From the NCBI GenBank assembly GCA_900546735.1, contig URDW01000088.1:1-9000 (forward strand): a DNA stretch of 9,000 nucleotides, written 5' to 3'. Origin of the DNA: an uncultured Oscillospiraceae bacterium (GTDB lineage Bacteria > Bacillota > Clostridia > Oscillospirales > Acutalibacteraceae). Position 1 is the first letter of the stretch; every line of letters starts with the position of its first letter. Below the pieces are notes generated by a model. It saw only the letters and a list, made by a program, of their open reading frames with translations, was not told where the DNA came from and did not search any database. A program made the translations under genes and the position numbers. Shown here piece by piece: positions 1 to 6,200 of this stretch.

Positions 1-222
1 TGTAACCAGCCCACGAATACTTTCGCAGCGGGCGTTGTCATGACATCTGCCTCCGTCACTGTTCATGCTTTGCCTTACTCCACACTCGTTCAGCATGGCT
101 CTGTATGAAGCGCTTGTGTACTGGCTCCCACGGTCGGAGTGGAGTACCGCACCGCAAAATTCGGGATACGCTGACACTGTATTTTCGACAGTTGCAGCGC
201 ATAACTCGGCTCTCAGTAGCAA
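1..222 (-). mobile_element. IS3-family transposase (OrfB) fragment, integrase catalytic core
   Basis: Read on the minus strand, one frame gives the DDE integrase core typical of IS3-family OrfB. It contains the block HSDRGSQYTS (near 112-141, with the second catalytic Asp) and then GVRQSMNSDGGRCHDNARCE, whose final Glu would be the third catalytic acid. The reading before this block (LLRAEL, then YPEFCGAVLHSD) also fits the family. The frame meets a stop at 238-240, inside the tRNA terminator. The first about two thirds of OrfB (DNA-binding part and first catalytic Asp) are therefore missing, and the rest leaves the window at position 1. This is a remnant and cannot make an active transposase from what is visible. 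The family is confident; the exact IS is not identified. Confidence 0.85.
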
Positions 223-249
223 AAAGAGGACGGCTGATCAACCGTCCTC
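221..249 (-). terminator. Rho-independent terminator of tRNA-Ala
   Basis: On the minus strand GAGGACGG and CCGTCCTC form a perfect 8-bp stem around an 8-base loop, followed directly by five T. It lies 60 bases after the 3' end of the tRNA and ends exactly where IS3 homology begins. Confidence 0.85.
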
Positions 250-262
250 AAATCTGCATATA

Positions 263-300
263 AGCGCGAATCCGTTCCTTACGAAACGGAGTTCGACGCT
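263..300. repeat. Imperfect hairpin between tRNA-Ala and its terminator
   Basis: Three paired blocks, AGCG/CGCT, CGAA/TTCG and TCCGTT/AACGGA, form a 14-bp stem with two single-base bulges (291 and 296) and an 8-base loop. No T-run follows on either strand, so it is not a classical terminator. It would fold in the tRNA 3' trailer and might be a processing site or a recombination site. The function is unknown. Confidence 0.5.
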
Positions 301-308
301 TTTGACTT

Positions 309-384
309 TGGTGGAGATGGGGGGATTCGAACCCCTGACCTCCACACTGCCAGTGTGGCGCGCTCCCAACTGCGCTAATGCCCC
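309..384 (-). tRNA. tRNA-Ala(GGC), with unpaired lower acceptor stem
   Basis: The gene is 76 bases on the minus strand with an encoded CCA. The D stem is GCGC/GCGC. The anticodon stem is CCACA/TGTGG with loop CTGGCAG, giving anticodon GGC (349-351), which reads Ala GCC codons. The T loop is TTCGAAT. The acceptor has the G3-U70 pair that identifies tRNA-Ala. Pairs 1-4 form (G-C, G-C, G-U, G-C), but 5-68 (C-U), 6-67 (A-A), 7-66 (U-C) and 49-65 (A-C) all fail. The 3' strand CATCTCC would pair with GGAGATG or GGGGATG rather than the GGGGCAT present. The gene is probably real, but its 3' end may come from another tRNA-like gene, or the assembly may be wrong here. Confidence 0.88.
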
Positions 385-396
385 AAAGCGAGATAT

Positions 397-425
397 AGGT
401 TATCATAAAATCCCGCATTTGTCAA
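397..425 (-). promoter_or_regulatory. Promoter of tRNA-Ala
   Basis: On the minus strand TTGACA (420-425) and TAACCT (397-402) are 17 bases apart, and the -10 hexamer ends 12 bases before the tRNA. The -35 is consensus and the -10 is moderate. No terminator separates the preceding GNAT gene from the tRNA, so read-through is also possible. Confidence 0.65.
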
Positions 426-433
426 TCCTATTT

Positions 434-991
434 TTAAAATTCGTTTAAAAAATCTGCACGCAGCATGGAGTAAATGGCAATATCCGTCATTTTGCCGCTG
501 TTCAGACGAAAATAGCTGCGCAAAACGCCCTCTTTTTGCATGCCGATTTTCTCCATGACACGCGTCGACGATGCATTTTCCACAGAGGCGTACGCTTCCA
601 CACGGTTATAGCCGACCTGCTCCAACAAAAAAGCACAGACGGCCGAAGCCGCCTCCGGCATAAAGCCGCGGCCGCGCCAGGCTTTGCCGATCACCCAGCC
701 AAGTTCACAGTGGCCGCTGCGCTCATCGGCACCCGTCACTTCAATCGAGCCAACGATCTCGCCGCCAAACATGATCTTCCAGTGGTAATAATCATCACGC
801 CAGTAGTTTTTGGTAACTTCGGCCAAAAAACGTTTGGTATCTGTCTCGTCAGCATGCGCCTGCCAGGTCAAAAACTTTGTCGTTTCCCGGTCGCCTGCCC
901 AATTGGCAAAAACCTCGTGAAAGTCCGCCTTGTCAAACTCACAAAGCAAAAGGCGTTCGGTTTCAAGCTCCTGCGTTCCAAGATGCTGCAT
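434..991 (-). CDS. GNAT-family N-acetyltransferase, RimJ/RimL type
   Basis: This 185-residue protein has the full length of the RimJ/RimL-like branch of GNAT acetyltransferases, which move an acetyl group from acetyl-CoA to an amine, often a protein N-terminus or a small molecule. It opens with TERLLLCEF (11-19), typical of this branch. The acetyl-CoA pyrophosphate loop is RGRGFM (106-111) within GWVIGKAWRGRGFMPEA. The later motif is N139 with SSTRVMEKIGM (141-151), followed by a C-terminal strand (DIAIYSML). There is no signal peptide or membrane segment, so it should be cytosolic. The ATG at 991 has AAGGAG 8 bases upstream. The gene starts 12 bases after the stop of the shortened GNAT gene, so the two are probably co-transcribed. 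The substrate cannot be read from the sequence. Confidence 0.9.
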   Translation of the reverse strand: MQHLGTQELETERLLLCEFDKADFHEVFANWAGDRETTKFLTWQAHADETDTKRFLAEVTKNYWRDDYYHWKIMFGGEIVGSIEVTGADERSGHCELGWVIGKAWRGRGFMPEAASAVCAFLLEQVGYNRVEAYASVENASSTRVMEKIGMQKEGVLRSYFRLNSGKMTDIAIYSMLRADFLNEF

Positions 992-1003
992 AGATGTTTC
1001 TCC

Positions 1004-1327
1004 TTACCGTAATACATAATCCATAGTTTCAAACAAAGACTGAAAACCTACTTTTTTGTAAAATGCTGCCGCCGGTTCATTAAAGGCCCAGACCTTCAGC
1101 TGCACATGGCTGACGCCTTTTTGCCGAATGGCAGTCAGCATAGCCTGCAGCAGCGCAGTGGCCACTCCCTGCCGGCGGTCTTTTAAAATACGCGCCGCCT
1201 CTTTTTCAAAATAGCCTGCCGGGTAATCACCAAAGATGCCGGGCACATTTTCCCGGTGCACAGCGTGCAGCGCAGCAAGCATTGCCGCCGCTTCTGCCAG
1301 GTCACTTTTTTGCAATTCACGAACCAT
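1004..1327 (-). CDS. Shortened GNAT-family acetyltransferase, apparent internal deletion
   Basis: The 107 residues from MVRELQKSDL carry the two ends of a GNAT fold. The N-terminal strand and helices include MLAALHAVHRENVPGIF. The acetyl-CoA loop RRQGVATALLQAML follows, then VQLKVWAFNEPAAAFYKKVGF near the C-terminus. Between EAARILKD and RRQGVA the central strands usual in the family (the part reading roughly VAE..G.vvGy, and the strand before motif A) are missing. About 40-50 residues are lost with the frame kept. Full-length relatives are about 150 residues, so this is probably an inactive, decaying copy, though a minimal protein is possible. A longer reading from 1372 would begin inside a terminator hairpin, so I prefer the ATG at 1327, preceded by GGGGGTG. 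No separate promoter is visible. Confidence 0.7.
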   Translation of the reverse strand: MVRELQKSDLAEAAAMLAALHAVHRENVPGIFGDYPAGYFEKEAARILKDRRQGVATALLQAMLTAIRQKGVSHVQLKVWAFNEPAAAFYKKVGFQSLFETMDYVLR

Positions 1328-1345
1328 TTGAACACCCCCAAAAAG

Positions 1346-1378
1346 AAAAACCGCCAGCGCCCCTGCGGACACCGGCGG
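1346..1378 (-). terminator. Strong terminator after the 36-codon ORF and before the GNAT genes
   Basis: On the minus strand CCGCC pairs with GGCGG, and after one mismatch GGUGUCC pairs with GGGCGC through G-U wobbles. The loop is GCAG, and TTTTTCTTTTT follows. The wobble pairs exist only in the minus-strand RNA (on the plus strand they are A-C mismatches), which fixes the direction. It can end transcripts from the small ORF and from pflA. Confidence 0.85.
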
Positions 1379-1393
1379 TTTTGAAACGATCGA

Positions 1394-1504
1394 TCAAACC
1401 CCGCACATTCGGCGATGCACGCAACGGCGAAAAGCCCATGCATAATGATACATGAGCATATAGGCGTAAGCGTATGCAGTTGTTTGCCGATTTGTGCGTT
1501 TCAT
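1394..1504 (-). CDS. Small Tyr/Arg-rich ORF, 36 codons (small protein or leader peptide)
   Basis: The ORF starts MKRTNRQTTAYAYAYMLMY and ends RRCVHRRMCGV, with 5 Tyr, 6 Arg and 2 Cys in 36 residues. I recognise no family. Support for translation is AAGGTG 6 bases before the ATG and a consensus-type promoter just upstream. A terminator begins 16 bases after the stop codon. Together these form a complete transcription unit of about 170 bases between pflA and the acetyltransferase genes. The position (promoter, short ORF, terminator, acetyltransferase genes without a promoter of their own) also fits a leader peptide that controls read-through. The arginines, aromatic residues and Ala-Tyr alternation would suit a small membrane- or nucleic-acid-associated peptide, but no function can be assigned. 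Confidence 0.5.
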   Translation of the reverse strand: MKRTNRQTTAYAYAYMLMYHYAWAFRRCVHRRMCGV

Positions 1505-1522
1505 TTTGTTCACCTTGTATTT

Positions 1523-1551
1523 AAAATAACACAGGAAAAGGGGCTTGTCAA
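1523..1551 (-). promoter_or_regulatory. Promoter of the 36-codon ORF
   Basis: On the minus strand TTGACA (1546-1551) stands 17 bases from TATTTT (1523-1528). Transcription would begin near 1516, leaving a leader of about 12 bases that holds the ribosome site AAGGTG. The -35 box lies only 6 bases past the pflA stop codon. Confidence 0.7.
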
Positions 1552-1557
1552 CAAAAA

Positions 1558-2304
1558 TCAAAGATACTTTGCCGTTTTCAAAATGTCGTTGGCTGTTTTG
1601 ACCGATTCCGGCGACGGCGGCGAAACACCGTCCAGCCGGTACGGGATGTGCAGATTGTCCCATTTGAAACGGCCCAGCGTGTGGTAAGGCAGCACCTCCA
1701 CACGTTCCACATTTTGGAGCGTATCGATAAAAGCAGCCAGCTTCTTTAAATCGTCTACATCGTCCGTAACTGTAGGCACCAGCACATGGCGGATCCAGAC
1801 CGGCTTGCGAATATCGCTTAAATACCGCGCCATATCCAAAATGTTCTGGTTGGTGCAGCCGGTCAGGCGGCGGTGCTTTTCGTCGTCGATCTGCTTCAAG
1901 TCCAAAAGCAAAAGGTCGGCGACCTGCATCAGCCGTTCAAATTTTGAAAAAAACGGTTCTTCGCGCGTAAACGGATTGCCGGCCGTGTCTAAGCAGGTAT
2001 GCACGCCGTTTTCCTTGGCCAGCCGGAAAAATTCGAGCAGAAAATCCAGCTGCAAAAGCGGTTCACCGCCGCTGACGGTTACACCGCCGCCGTTTTTCCA
2101 GTAGCTTTTAAAGCGCAGCGCCTTGTTCAGCAGCTGCTGCGGTGTGTAGACCTCGCCGCCTGCACACTGCCAAGTGTCGGGGTTGTGGCAGTAGGCGCAG
2201 CGCATGTTGCACCCCTGCAAAAATGCAATAAAGCGCACACCCGGCCCGTCCACCGAACCAAAGCTTTCAATCGAATGCACGCGGCCTGTGATTTCGTTTT
2301 CCAT
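1558..2304 (-). CDS. pflA: Pyruvate formate-lyase-activating enzyme (radical SAM)
   Basis: This 248-residue radical-SAM enzyme uses a [4Fe-4S] cluster and S-adenosylmethionine to abstract hydrogen from the glycine of pyruvate formate-lyase, creating the glycyl radical under anaerobic conditions. The N-terminus carries FGSVDGPGVRFIAFLQGC, typical of PflA. The cluster motif is C32-x3-C36-x2-C39 (CNMRCAYC), followed by HNPDTW. The SAM-contact motif SGGEP ends at 82. The tail LPYHTLGRFKWDNL is also family-like, and the length matches the usual about 245-250. The ATG at 2304 has GGAG 7-8 bases upstream. It lies 62 bases after pflB, its substrate gene, with a terminator hairpin between them that probably lowers its expression relative to pflB. 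Confidence 0.97.
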   Translation of the reverse strand: MENEITGRVHSIESFGSVDGPGVRFIAFLQGCNMRCAYCHNPDTWQCAGGEVYTPQQLLNKALRFKSYWKNGGGVTVSGGEPLLQLDFLLEFFRLAKENGVHTCLDTAGNPFTREEPFFSKFERLMQVADLLLLDLKQIDDEKHRRLTGCTNQNILDMARYLSDIRKPVWIRHVLVPTVTDDVDDLKKLAAFIDTLQNVERVEVLPYHTLGRFKWDNLHIPYRLDGVSPPSPESVKTANDILKTAKYL

Positions 2305-2327
2305 AAATTTACTCCGTTTGGTAAGAT

Positions 2328-2356
2328 AAAAAAACGGCGGGTTACCCCGCCGTTTT
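2328..2356 (-). terminator. Intercistronic terminator/attenuator between pflB and pflA
   Basis: ACGGCGGG and CCCGCCGT form the core of an 11-bp stem (2331-2341 with 2346-2356, including four outer A-T pairs) around a 4-base loop. Seven T follow on the minus strand. It begins 11 bases after the pflB stop codon. With no clear promoter between it and pflA, pflA is probably made by read-through. Confidence 0.85.
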
Positions 2357-2366
2357 GCTGTGGTTT

Positions 2367-4616
2367 TTACATGGAGGCGTGGCAGGTTCTTGCAATAACG
2401 TCAAGCTGCTGCTCTCTTGTAAGGTCGATGAATTTTACCGCATAGCCGGAAACACGGATCGTGAAGTTTGCATACTCCTCTTTCTCCGGGTGTTCCATGG
2501 CGTCGATCAGCTTTTCTTTGCCGAACACGTTCACGTTCAGGTGGTGTGCGCCCTGGGCAAAGTAGCCGTCCATTACGTTCACCAGGTTGTTCACACGCTC
2601 ATCCTCGCTGTGGCCAAGCGCATCCGGATTGATCGTCTGCGTGTTGGAAATGCCGTCGAGCGCATACTCGTAAGGCAGTTTTGCCACAGAGTTCAAAGAA
2701 GCCAGCAGACCGTTCTGCTCTGCGCCGTAGCTCGGGTTTGCACCGGGCGAAAGCGGGGCGCCGGCCTTTCTGCCGTCCGGCAGGCTGCCGGTCGCTTTGC
2801 CGTAAACCACGTTTGAAGTGATCGTAAGGATAGAAGTGGTCGGTTCGGAATTGCGGTAGGTGTGGTGCTTTTTGATCTTCTGCATAAAGGTCTTGAGCAG
2901 CCACACGGCGATATCGTCGGCACGGTCGTCGTCGTTGCCGTATTTCGGGAAGTCGCCTTCCACTTCATAGTCCACAACAACGCCGTTTTCGTCGCGGATC
3001 GTCTTGACCTTGGCATATTTAATAGCGGACAGCGAGTCGACCACATGTGAGAAGCCGGCAATACCGGTTGCAAACGTGCGGCGCACGTCGGTGTCGATCA
3101 GCGCCATTTCGGCCGCTTCGTAATAATACTTGTCGTGCATGTACTGGATCAGGTTCAGGGTGTTAACATAGAGGTCGGCAAGCCAATCCATCATGTCGTC
3201 ATATCTTTCCATGACCTCGTCGTAATCCAGGTATTCAGAAGTGATCGGTCTGTATTTCGGGCCGACCTGCTCCTTGCTCTTTTCGTCCACGCCGCCGTTG
3301 ATAGCATAGTTCAGGCACTTTGCCAGGTTGGCGCGGGCGCCGAAGAACTGCATCTCTTTACCGGTCTGTGTGGCCGATACGCAGCAGCAGATGGCGTAGT
3401 CGTCGCCCCAGACAGGACGCATAACATCGTCGTTCTCATACTGGATGGAGCTGGTATCCACCGAGATCTTGGCCGCATACTTTCTGAAGTTTTCGGGCAG
3501 ACGCTCGGAATAAAGCACCGTAAGGTTCGGTTCAGGCGACGGACCCATATTTTCCAGCGTGTGCAGGAAGCGGAAGTCATTCTTCGTTACGATGGAACGG
3601 CCGTCGATACCAAGGCCGGCCACAGACAGCGTAGCCCAGACCGGGTCGCCGGAGAACAGCTGGTTGTAAGACGGGATACGCGCGAATTTGACCATTCTGA
3701 ACTTCATGACCATATGGTCAACAAGCTCCTGCGCCTCTTTTTCAGTCAGCGTGCCCTCTTTCAGGTCTCTTTCAATATAAATGTCCAGAAATGCCGAAAC
3801 ACGGCCTACGCTCATGGCTGCGCCGTTTTGCGTTTTGATGGCAGCCAGGTAGCCGAAATACAGCCACTGGAAAGCCTCCTGCGCGTTGGTGGCAGGCTTT
3901 GAAATATCAAAACCATAGATCTCGGCCATTTTCTTCATCTGGCCCAGCGCTCTGTACTGCTCGGTGATCTCCTCGCGCAGGCGGATCACATCCTCGCGCA
4001 TGGAACCGGAACCGCAGTTGGCAAAATCCTTGGCCTTTTCTTCCATCAGGTAATCGATACCGTAAAGCGCCACACGGCGGTAGTCGCCAACGATACGGCC
4101 GCGGCCGTATGTGTCCGGCAGGCCGGTGATGATCTTGTTGTGACGTGCCTTGCGGATCTCGGGCGTGTACACGTCAAAAACACCCTGGTTGTGGGTCTTG
4201 TGATACTCGGTAAAGATCTTGTGCAGCTCGGCGCTCGGCTCATAGCCGTAGGTACGGCAGGCTTCTTCCGCCATTTTGATGCCGCCAAACGGCATGAATG
4301 CGCGCTTCAGCGGCTTGTCGGTCTGCAGGCCGACGACCTTTTCCAGATCTTTATACTCCTCTTTGATATAGCCGGCTTTATGGGACGTCAGGGTAGAAAC
4401 CACATCGGTATCCATATCCAGCACGCCGCCTTTTGCACGTTCCTGCTTCTGCAAATCAGAAAGGGCACCCCAAAGCTTGTTTGTCGCATCTGTCGGCCCC
4501 TCCAGGAAGGATGCGTCACCGGTATACTCGGTGTAGTTGTCCTGAATGAACTGACGTGTATTGATTTCTTCTTTCCAGAGATGGCCTTTAAAGCCTCTCC
4601 ATGCATCTTTCTGCAT
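2367..4616 (-). CDS. pflB: Pyruvate formate-lyase (formate C-acetyltransferase)
   Basis: This 749-residue glycyl-radical enzyme turns pyruvate and CoA into acetyl-CoA and formate, the main anaerobic pyruvate-cleaving step in many fermenting Firmicutes. The radical site is Gly724 in RVSGYAVKF, 25 residues from the end as in the Escherichia coli enzyme. The adjacent catalytic cysteines are C411-C412 in [12 protein letters not shown]410 is an extra Cys where E. coli has Ala. Family blocks such as [23 protein letters not shown] (about 164-186) and [21 protein letters not shown] (about 331-351) are present, and the length is near the usual 740-760. The ATG at 4616 has GGAGG 8 bases upstream. It is the first gene of a pflB-pflA operon with a promoter at about 4722-4750 and a leader of about 100 bases. 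It acts in the cytosol and is oxygen-sensitive in its radical form. Confidence 0.98.
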   Translation of the reverse strand: MQKDAWRGFKGHLWKEEINTRQFIQDNYTEYTGDASFLEGPTDATNKLWGALSDLQKQERAKGGVLDMDTDVVSTLTSHKAGYIKEEYKDLEKVVGLQTDKPLKRAFMPFGGIKMAEEACRTYGYEPSAELHKIFTEYHKTHNQGVFDVYTPEIRKARHNKIITGLPDTYGRGRIVGDYRRVALYGIDYLMEEKAKDFANCGSGSMREDVIRLREEITEQYRALGQMKKMAEIYGFDISKPATNAQEAFQWLYFGYLAAIKTQNGAAMSVGRVSAFLDIYIERDLKEGTLTEKEAQELVDHMVMKFRMVKFARIPSYNQLFSGDPVWATLSVAGLGIDGRSIVTKNDFRFLHTLENMGPSPEPNLTVLYSERLPENFRKYAAKISVDTSSIQYENDDVMRPVWGDDYAICCCVSATQTGKEMQFFGARANLAKCLNYAINGGVDEKSKEQVGPKYRPITSEYLDYDEVMERYDDMMDWLADLYVNTLNLIQYMHDKYYYEAAEMALIDTDVRRTFATGIAGFSHVVDSLSAIKYAKVKTIRDENGVVVDYEVEGDFPKYGNDDDRADDIAVWLLKTFMQKIKKHHTYRNSEPTTSILTITSNVVYGKATGSLPDGRKAGAPLSPGANPSYGAEQNGLLASLNSVAKLPYEYALDGISNTQTINPDALGHSEDERVNNLVNVMDGYFAQGAHHLNVNVFGKEKLIDAMEHPEKEEYANFTIRVSGYAVKFIDLTREQQLDVIARTCHASM

Positions 4617-4721
4617 AAACGAACCTCCGTTTCTTAAATTGTCAAATGAAAGCGATCAGTTATACAAACATTCCCAGAACTGGAAATCACTGATATTGCG
4701 TGTTTTCGCTTTTGCATTGTC

Positions 4722-4750
4722 AGTATAGCACTAGATATAGATATTGACAA
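4722..4750 (-). promoter_or_regulatory. Promoter of pflB-pflA
   Basis: On the minus strand TTGTCA (4745-4750) and TATACT (4722-4727) are 17 bases apart. Transcription would start near 4715, giving a leader of about 100 bases before pflB. The -35 and a copy of TGACAA just downstream of the -10 (4718-4723) form an inverted pair around the promoter, a possible but unproven regulator site. Confidence 0.75.
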
Positions 4751-4977
4751 GAACTTTTTTTCAAATTCATATAGAAATTTGTGGCACCTATATTTATATT
4801 TTTGGCGAAAATCCACAGTCGGCCGCCAAAAGCAAAAAAGTGATATGCGAAGCACCTAAAAATCACCGTGCGATTTTCATTTTTTTATGGAAATTGCAGT
4901 TTTAATTTTCGGTGCAAAAACCGGCCGAGCCGCATTCAAAATGTTTGGTATTTCGGACAATATGACTGCCTAACAGA

Positions 4978-5006
4978 TTGACTTTTACAAAGGCGTATGC
5001 TATCAT
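4978..5006 (+). promoter_or_regulatory. Promoter of tRNA-Leu
   Basis: TTGACT (4978-4983), 17 bases and TATCAT (5001-5006) form a good sigma-70-type promoter. The -10 ends 10 bases before the first tRNA base. Confidence 0.8.
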
Positions 5007-5014
5007 GTGTTTAT

Positions 5015-5099
<85 letters not shown>

Positions 5100-5122
5100 T
5101 ATTAAGGAACAATCTTTAATAC

Positions 5123-5155
5123 AAAAACAGCCTTCCAAATCGGAGGGCTGTTTTT
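5123..5155 (+). terminator. Terminator of tRNA-Leu
   Basis: ACAGCCTTCC and GGAGGGCTGT form a 10-bp stem (one G-U pair) with a 5-base loop. It is preceded by five A and followed by five T, about 25 bases after the tRNA. Confidence 0.9.
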
Positions 5156-5165
5156 GTATCTATGT

Positions 5166-5202
5166 CCGGAAAGCCTGATATTATGGGCTTTCCGGGCTTT
5201 TT
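5166..5202 (+). terminator. Second terminator-like hairpin after tRNA-Leu
   Basis: CCGGAAAGCC (5166-5175) and GGCTTTCCGG (5186-5195) form a perfect 10-bp stem with a 10-base loop, followed by GCTTTTTC. It may insulate the tRNA from the accessory region or be the last structure of that region. Confidence 0.75.
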
Positions 5203-5413
5203 CTGTTTTCCGGGGACTTGGCGGATTAGGCTGCCATCAGCTTGTTTTCCATTGCGGCGAGCATTTAGTCCCATAGCGGCTCATTTTTGCACACCCTTGT
5301 CCGGCGCGGTTATGCCAGAAACAAGGAAACGCTAAAAAGTGTCCGCTCCCGGACAGCGCCACCTCTTTCAATGAGAACAATTTAGCGGGAACCTTACGGC
5401 TCCTGCTTTTGTC
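5203..5413. other. Gene-poor stretch between tRNA-Leu terminators and the SprT-like gene
   Basis: No supported gene lies in these 211 bases. On the minus strand the SprT reading frame stays open for 58 more codons after its TGA, without family resemblance. A minus-strand start, MENKLMAA then stop, resembles the first codons of a cut-off gene but lacks a ribosome site. An 8-bp inverted repeat (AGCGGGAA at 5384-5391, TTCCCGCT at 5417-5424) spans the SprT stop codon. The stretch may be the scar of a deletion inside an element. Confidence 0.45.
5334..5354 (-). terminator. Possible weak terminator of the SprT-like gene
   Basis: On the minus strand GTCCG and CGGAC form a 5-bp GC stem with loop GGAG, followed by AC and then five T. 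It lies about 60 bases after the stop codon. The stem is short, so confidence is low. Confidence 0.4.
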
Positions 5414-6025
5414 TCATTCCCGCTCGAATGGCTCTCCGCAATCCCCGCAGATTACATTGACCTTCCGCGTTGCCCGGATGATGGTGCCACAGCAGGGACA
5501 AACATATTTGATGCTGCGGTTAATGGATTTCTTACTTCCGCCCTTAGTGGTGCCTTCCACCGGCAAGCGGCTGGCGTTGATCTTGTCCTCACCCAAGGTT
5601 TCTCTGATCCATGCCTCCGCCTCCGGGGCCAGCGTTGTTATTGTCCATCCGTATTTGTCGTGCTTCTCAATGTGCAGGCCATGAGCCTCGGCGGTAGCTT
5701 TGAATTTCAGGTTATGATAATAGCCGTTGTTGCTTACGTCTTGGATGCCATGAACCAGATTATAGAGGTGCGCCATCTCATGCAGGAGCGTAGCTGCCAG
5801 CTCGAAGATGGGTCGATCAAGGTACTCGGCGCAGAGATTGATTTCCCTATACTTCGCACCGCTGGCGTTCCATATCTCGTTGATACTGCACCAGCCATAC
5901 GCCCCGCGCCCTCCGTCCGGGGATACAGTGATAGCCGGGCGGTTCAGCTCTCCTTCGTAAAAATGCTGATTGAACAGGTCGAACATTTCCTCGGTTTTTC
6001 TTACGATTTCAGATATTTGCAGCAT
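5414..6025 (-). CDS. SprT-like zinc metallopeptidase-domain protein
   Basis: This 203-residue protein has the SprT-like fold. The zinc motif is HEMAH (82-86), with a likely third ligand H104 in YYHNLKFKATAEAHGL, which is the family arrangement. The N-terminal half has the lead-in NQHFYEGELNRPAITVSP. A C-terminal zinc ribbon has C176-x2-C179 and C193-x2-C196 (CPCCG and CGDCG), as in SprT/Spartan relatives that act on DNA-linked proteins. Proteins of this size and layout are frequent on integrative and conjugative elements of gut Firmicutes, where their substrate is unknown. The ATG at 6025 has GAGGAGG 8 bases upstream. It is transcribed from a promoter/leader shared in sequence and spacing with the hypothetical gene at 6735-7361. 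I infer an accessory-element gene, perhaps handling DNA-protein adducts during transfer; that role is unproven. Confidence 0.88.
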   Translation of the reverse strand: MLQISEIVRKTEEMFDLFNQHFYEGELNRPAITVSPDGGRGAYGWCSINEIWNASGAKYREINLCAEYLDRPIFELAATLLHEMAHLYNLVHGIQDVSNNGYYHNLKFKATAEAHGLHIEKHDKYGWTITTLAPEAEAWIRETLGEDKINASRLPVEGTTKGGSKKSINRSIKYVCPCCGTIIRATRKVNVICGDCGEPFERE

Positions 6026-6040
6026 GGTTGCGTCCTCCTC

Positions 6041-6124
6041 AAAGATATGTTTTATTTTCTGTGAGTGACAGCTTACACATCAACGGTCAAAAAGCAAGCT
6101 CTAAAGGTCTTAAAACATATCTTT
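6041..6124. repeat. Perfect 14-base inverted repeat bracketing the SprT-like gene promoter
   Basis: AAAGATATGTTTTA (6041-6054) and TAAAACATATCTTT (6111-6124) are exact reverse complements 56 bases apart. One arm lies just upstream of the -35 and the other between the start of transcription and the ribosome site. The upstream arm would not be in the transcript, so this is more likely a pair of DNA sites for a regulator than an RNA hairpin. The other copy of the promoter lacks it. Confidence 0.75.
6061..6097 (-). promoter_or_regulatory. Promoter/leader element, copy 1 (SprT-like gene)
   Basis: On the minus strand TTGCTT (6092-6097), 16 bases and TAAGCT (6070-6075) precede a near-palindrome GTCACTCAC around the predicted start. 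Bases 6061-6087 match 7397-7423 at 23 of 27 positions, and each is followed by exactly 35 bases before a start codon. The -10 is weak, which suits a promoter needing an activator, or one that is normally off. Confidence 0.6.
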
Positions 6125-6140
6125 TTTCTCCGAGGACAGG

Positions 6141-6163
6141 AAAAGCCCCGTCGGAGCAGGGCT
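6141..6163 (-). terminator. Probable terminator of the SnoaL-like gene
   Basis: On the minus strand AGCCCT and GGGGCT form a 6-bp stem (one wobble) with an 8-base loop, followed by TTT. It lies about 38 bases after the stop codon of the SnoaL-like gene. Confidence 0.6.
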
Positions 6164-6200
6164 AATCAAAACAGCAAATTAGGATTTGTAGACTAATACG

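Noticed and set aside
65..448. Plus-strand open frame of 127 codons containing GGFEPLTSTLPVWRAPNCANAP
   Set aside because: This is the common false protein read across the antisense of a tRNA gene; it also covers the IS3 fragment and terminator.
536..1012. Plus-strand open frame opposite the RimJ/RimL-like gene
   Set aside because: It is antisense to a clear acetyltransferase and shows no protein motifs.
1328..1372. N-terminal extension of the shortened GNAT (start at 1372)
   Set aside because: The extra codons are a terminator hairpin and T-run read as protein; the family starts at MVRELQ.
3135..3902. Plus-strand open frame of 255 codons opposite pflB
   Set aside because: It lies wholly within the well-supported pflB gene and has no domain resemblance or ribosome site; it is caused by codon bias.
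4718..4750. Possible Rex or FNR site at the pflB promoter
   Set aside because: TTGTCA and TGACAA are 21 bases apart, which fits neither the Rex nor the FNR consensus spacing; kept only as a note.
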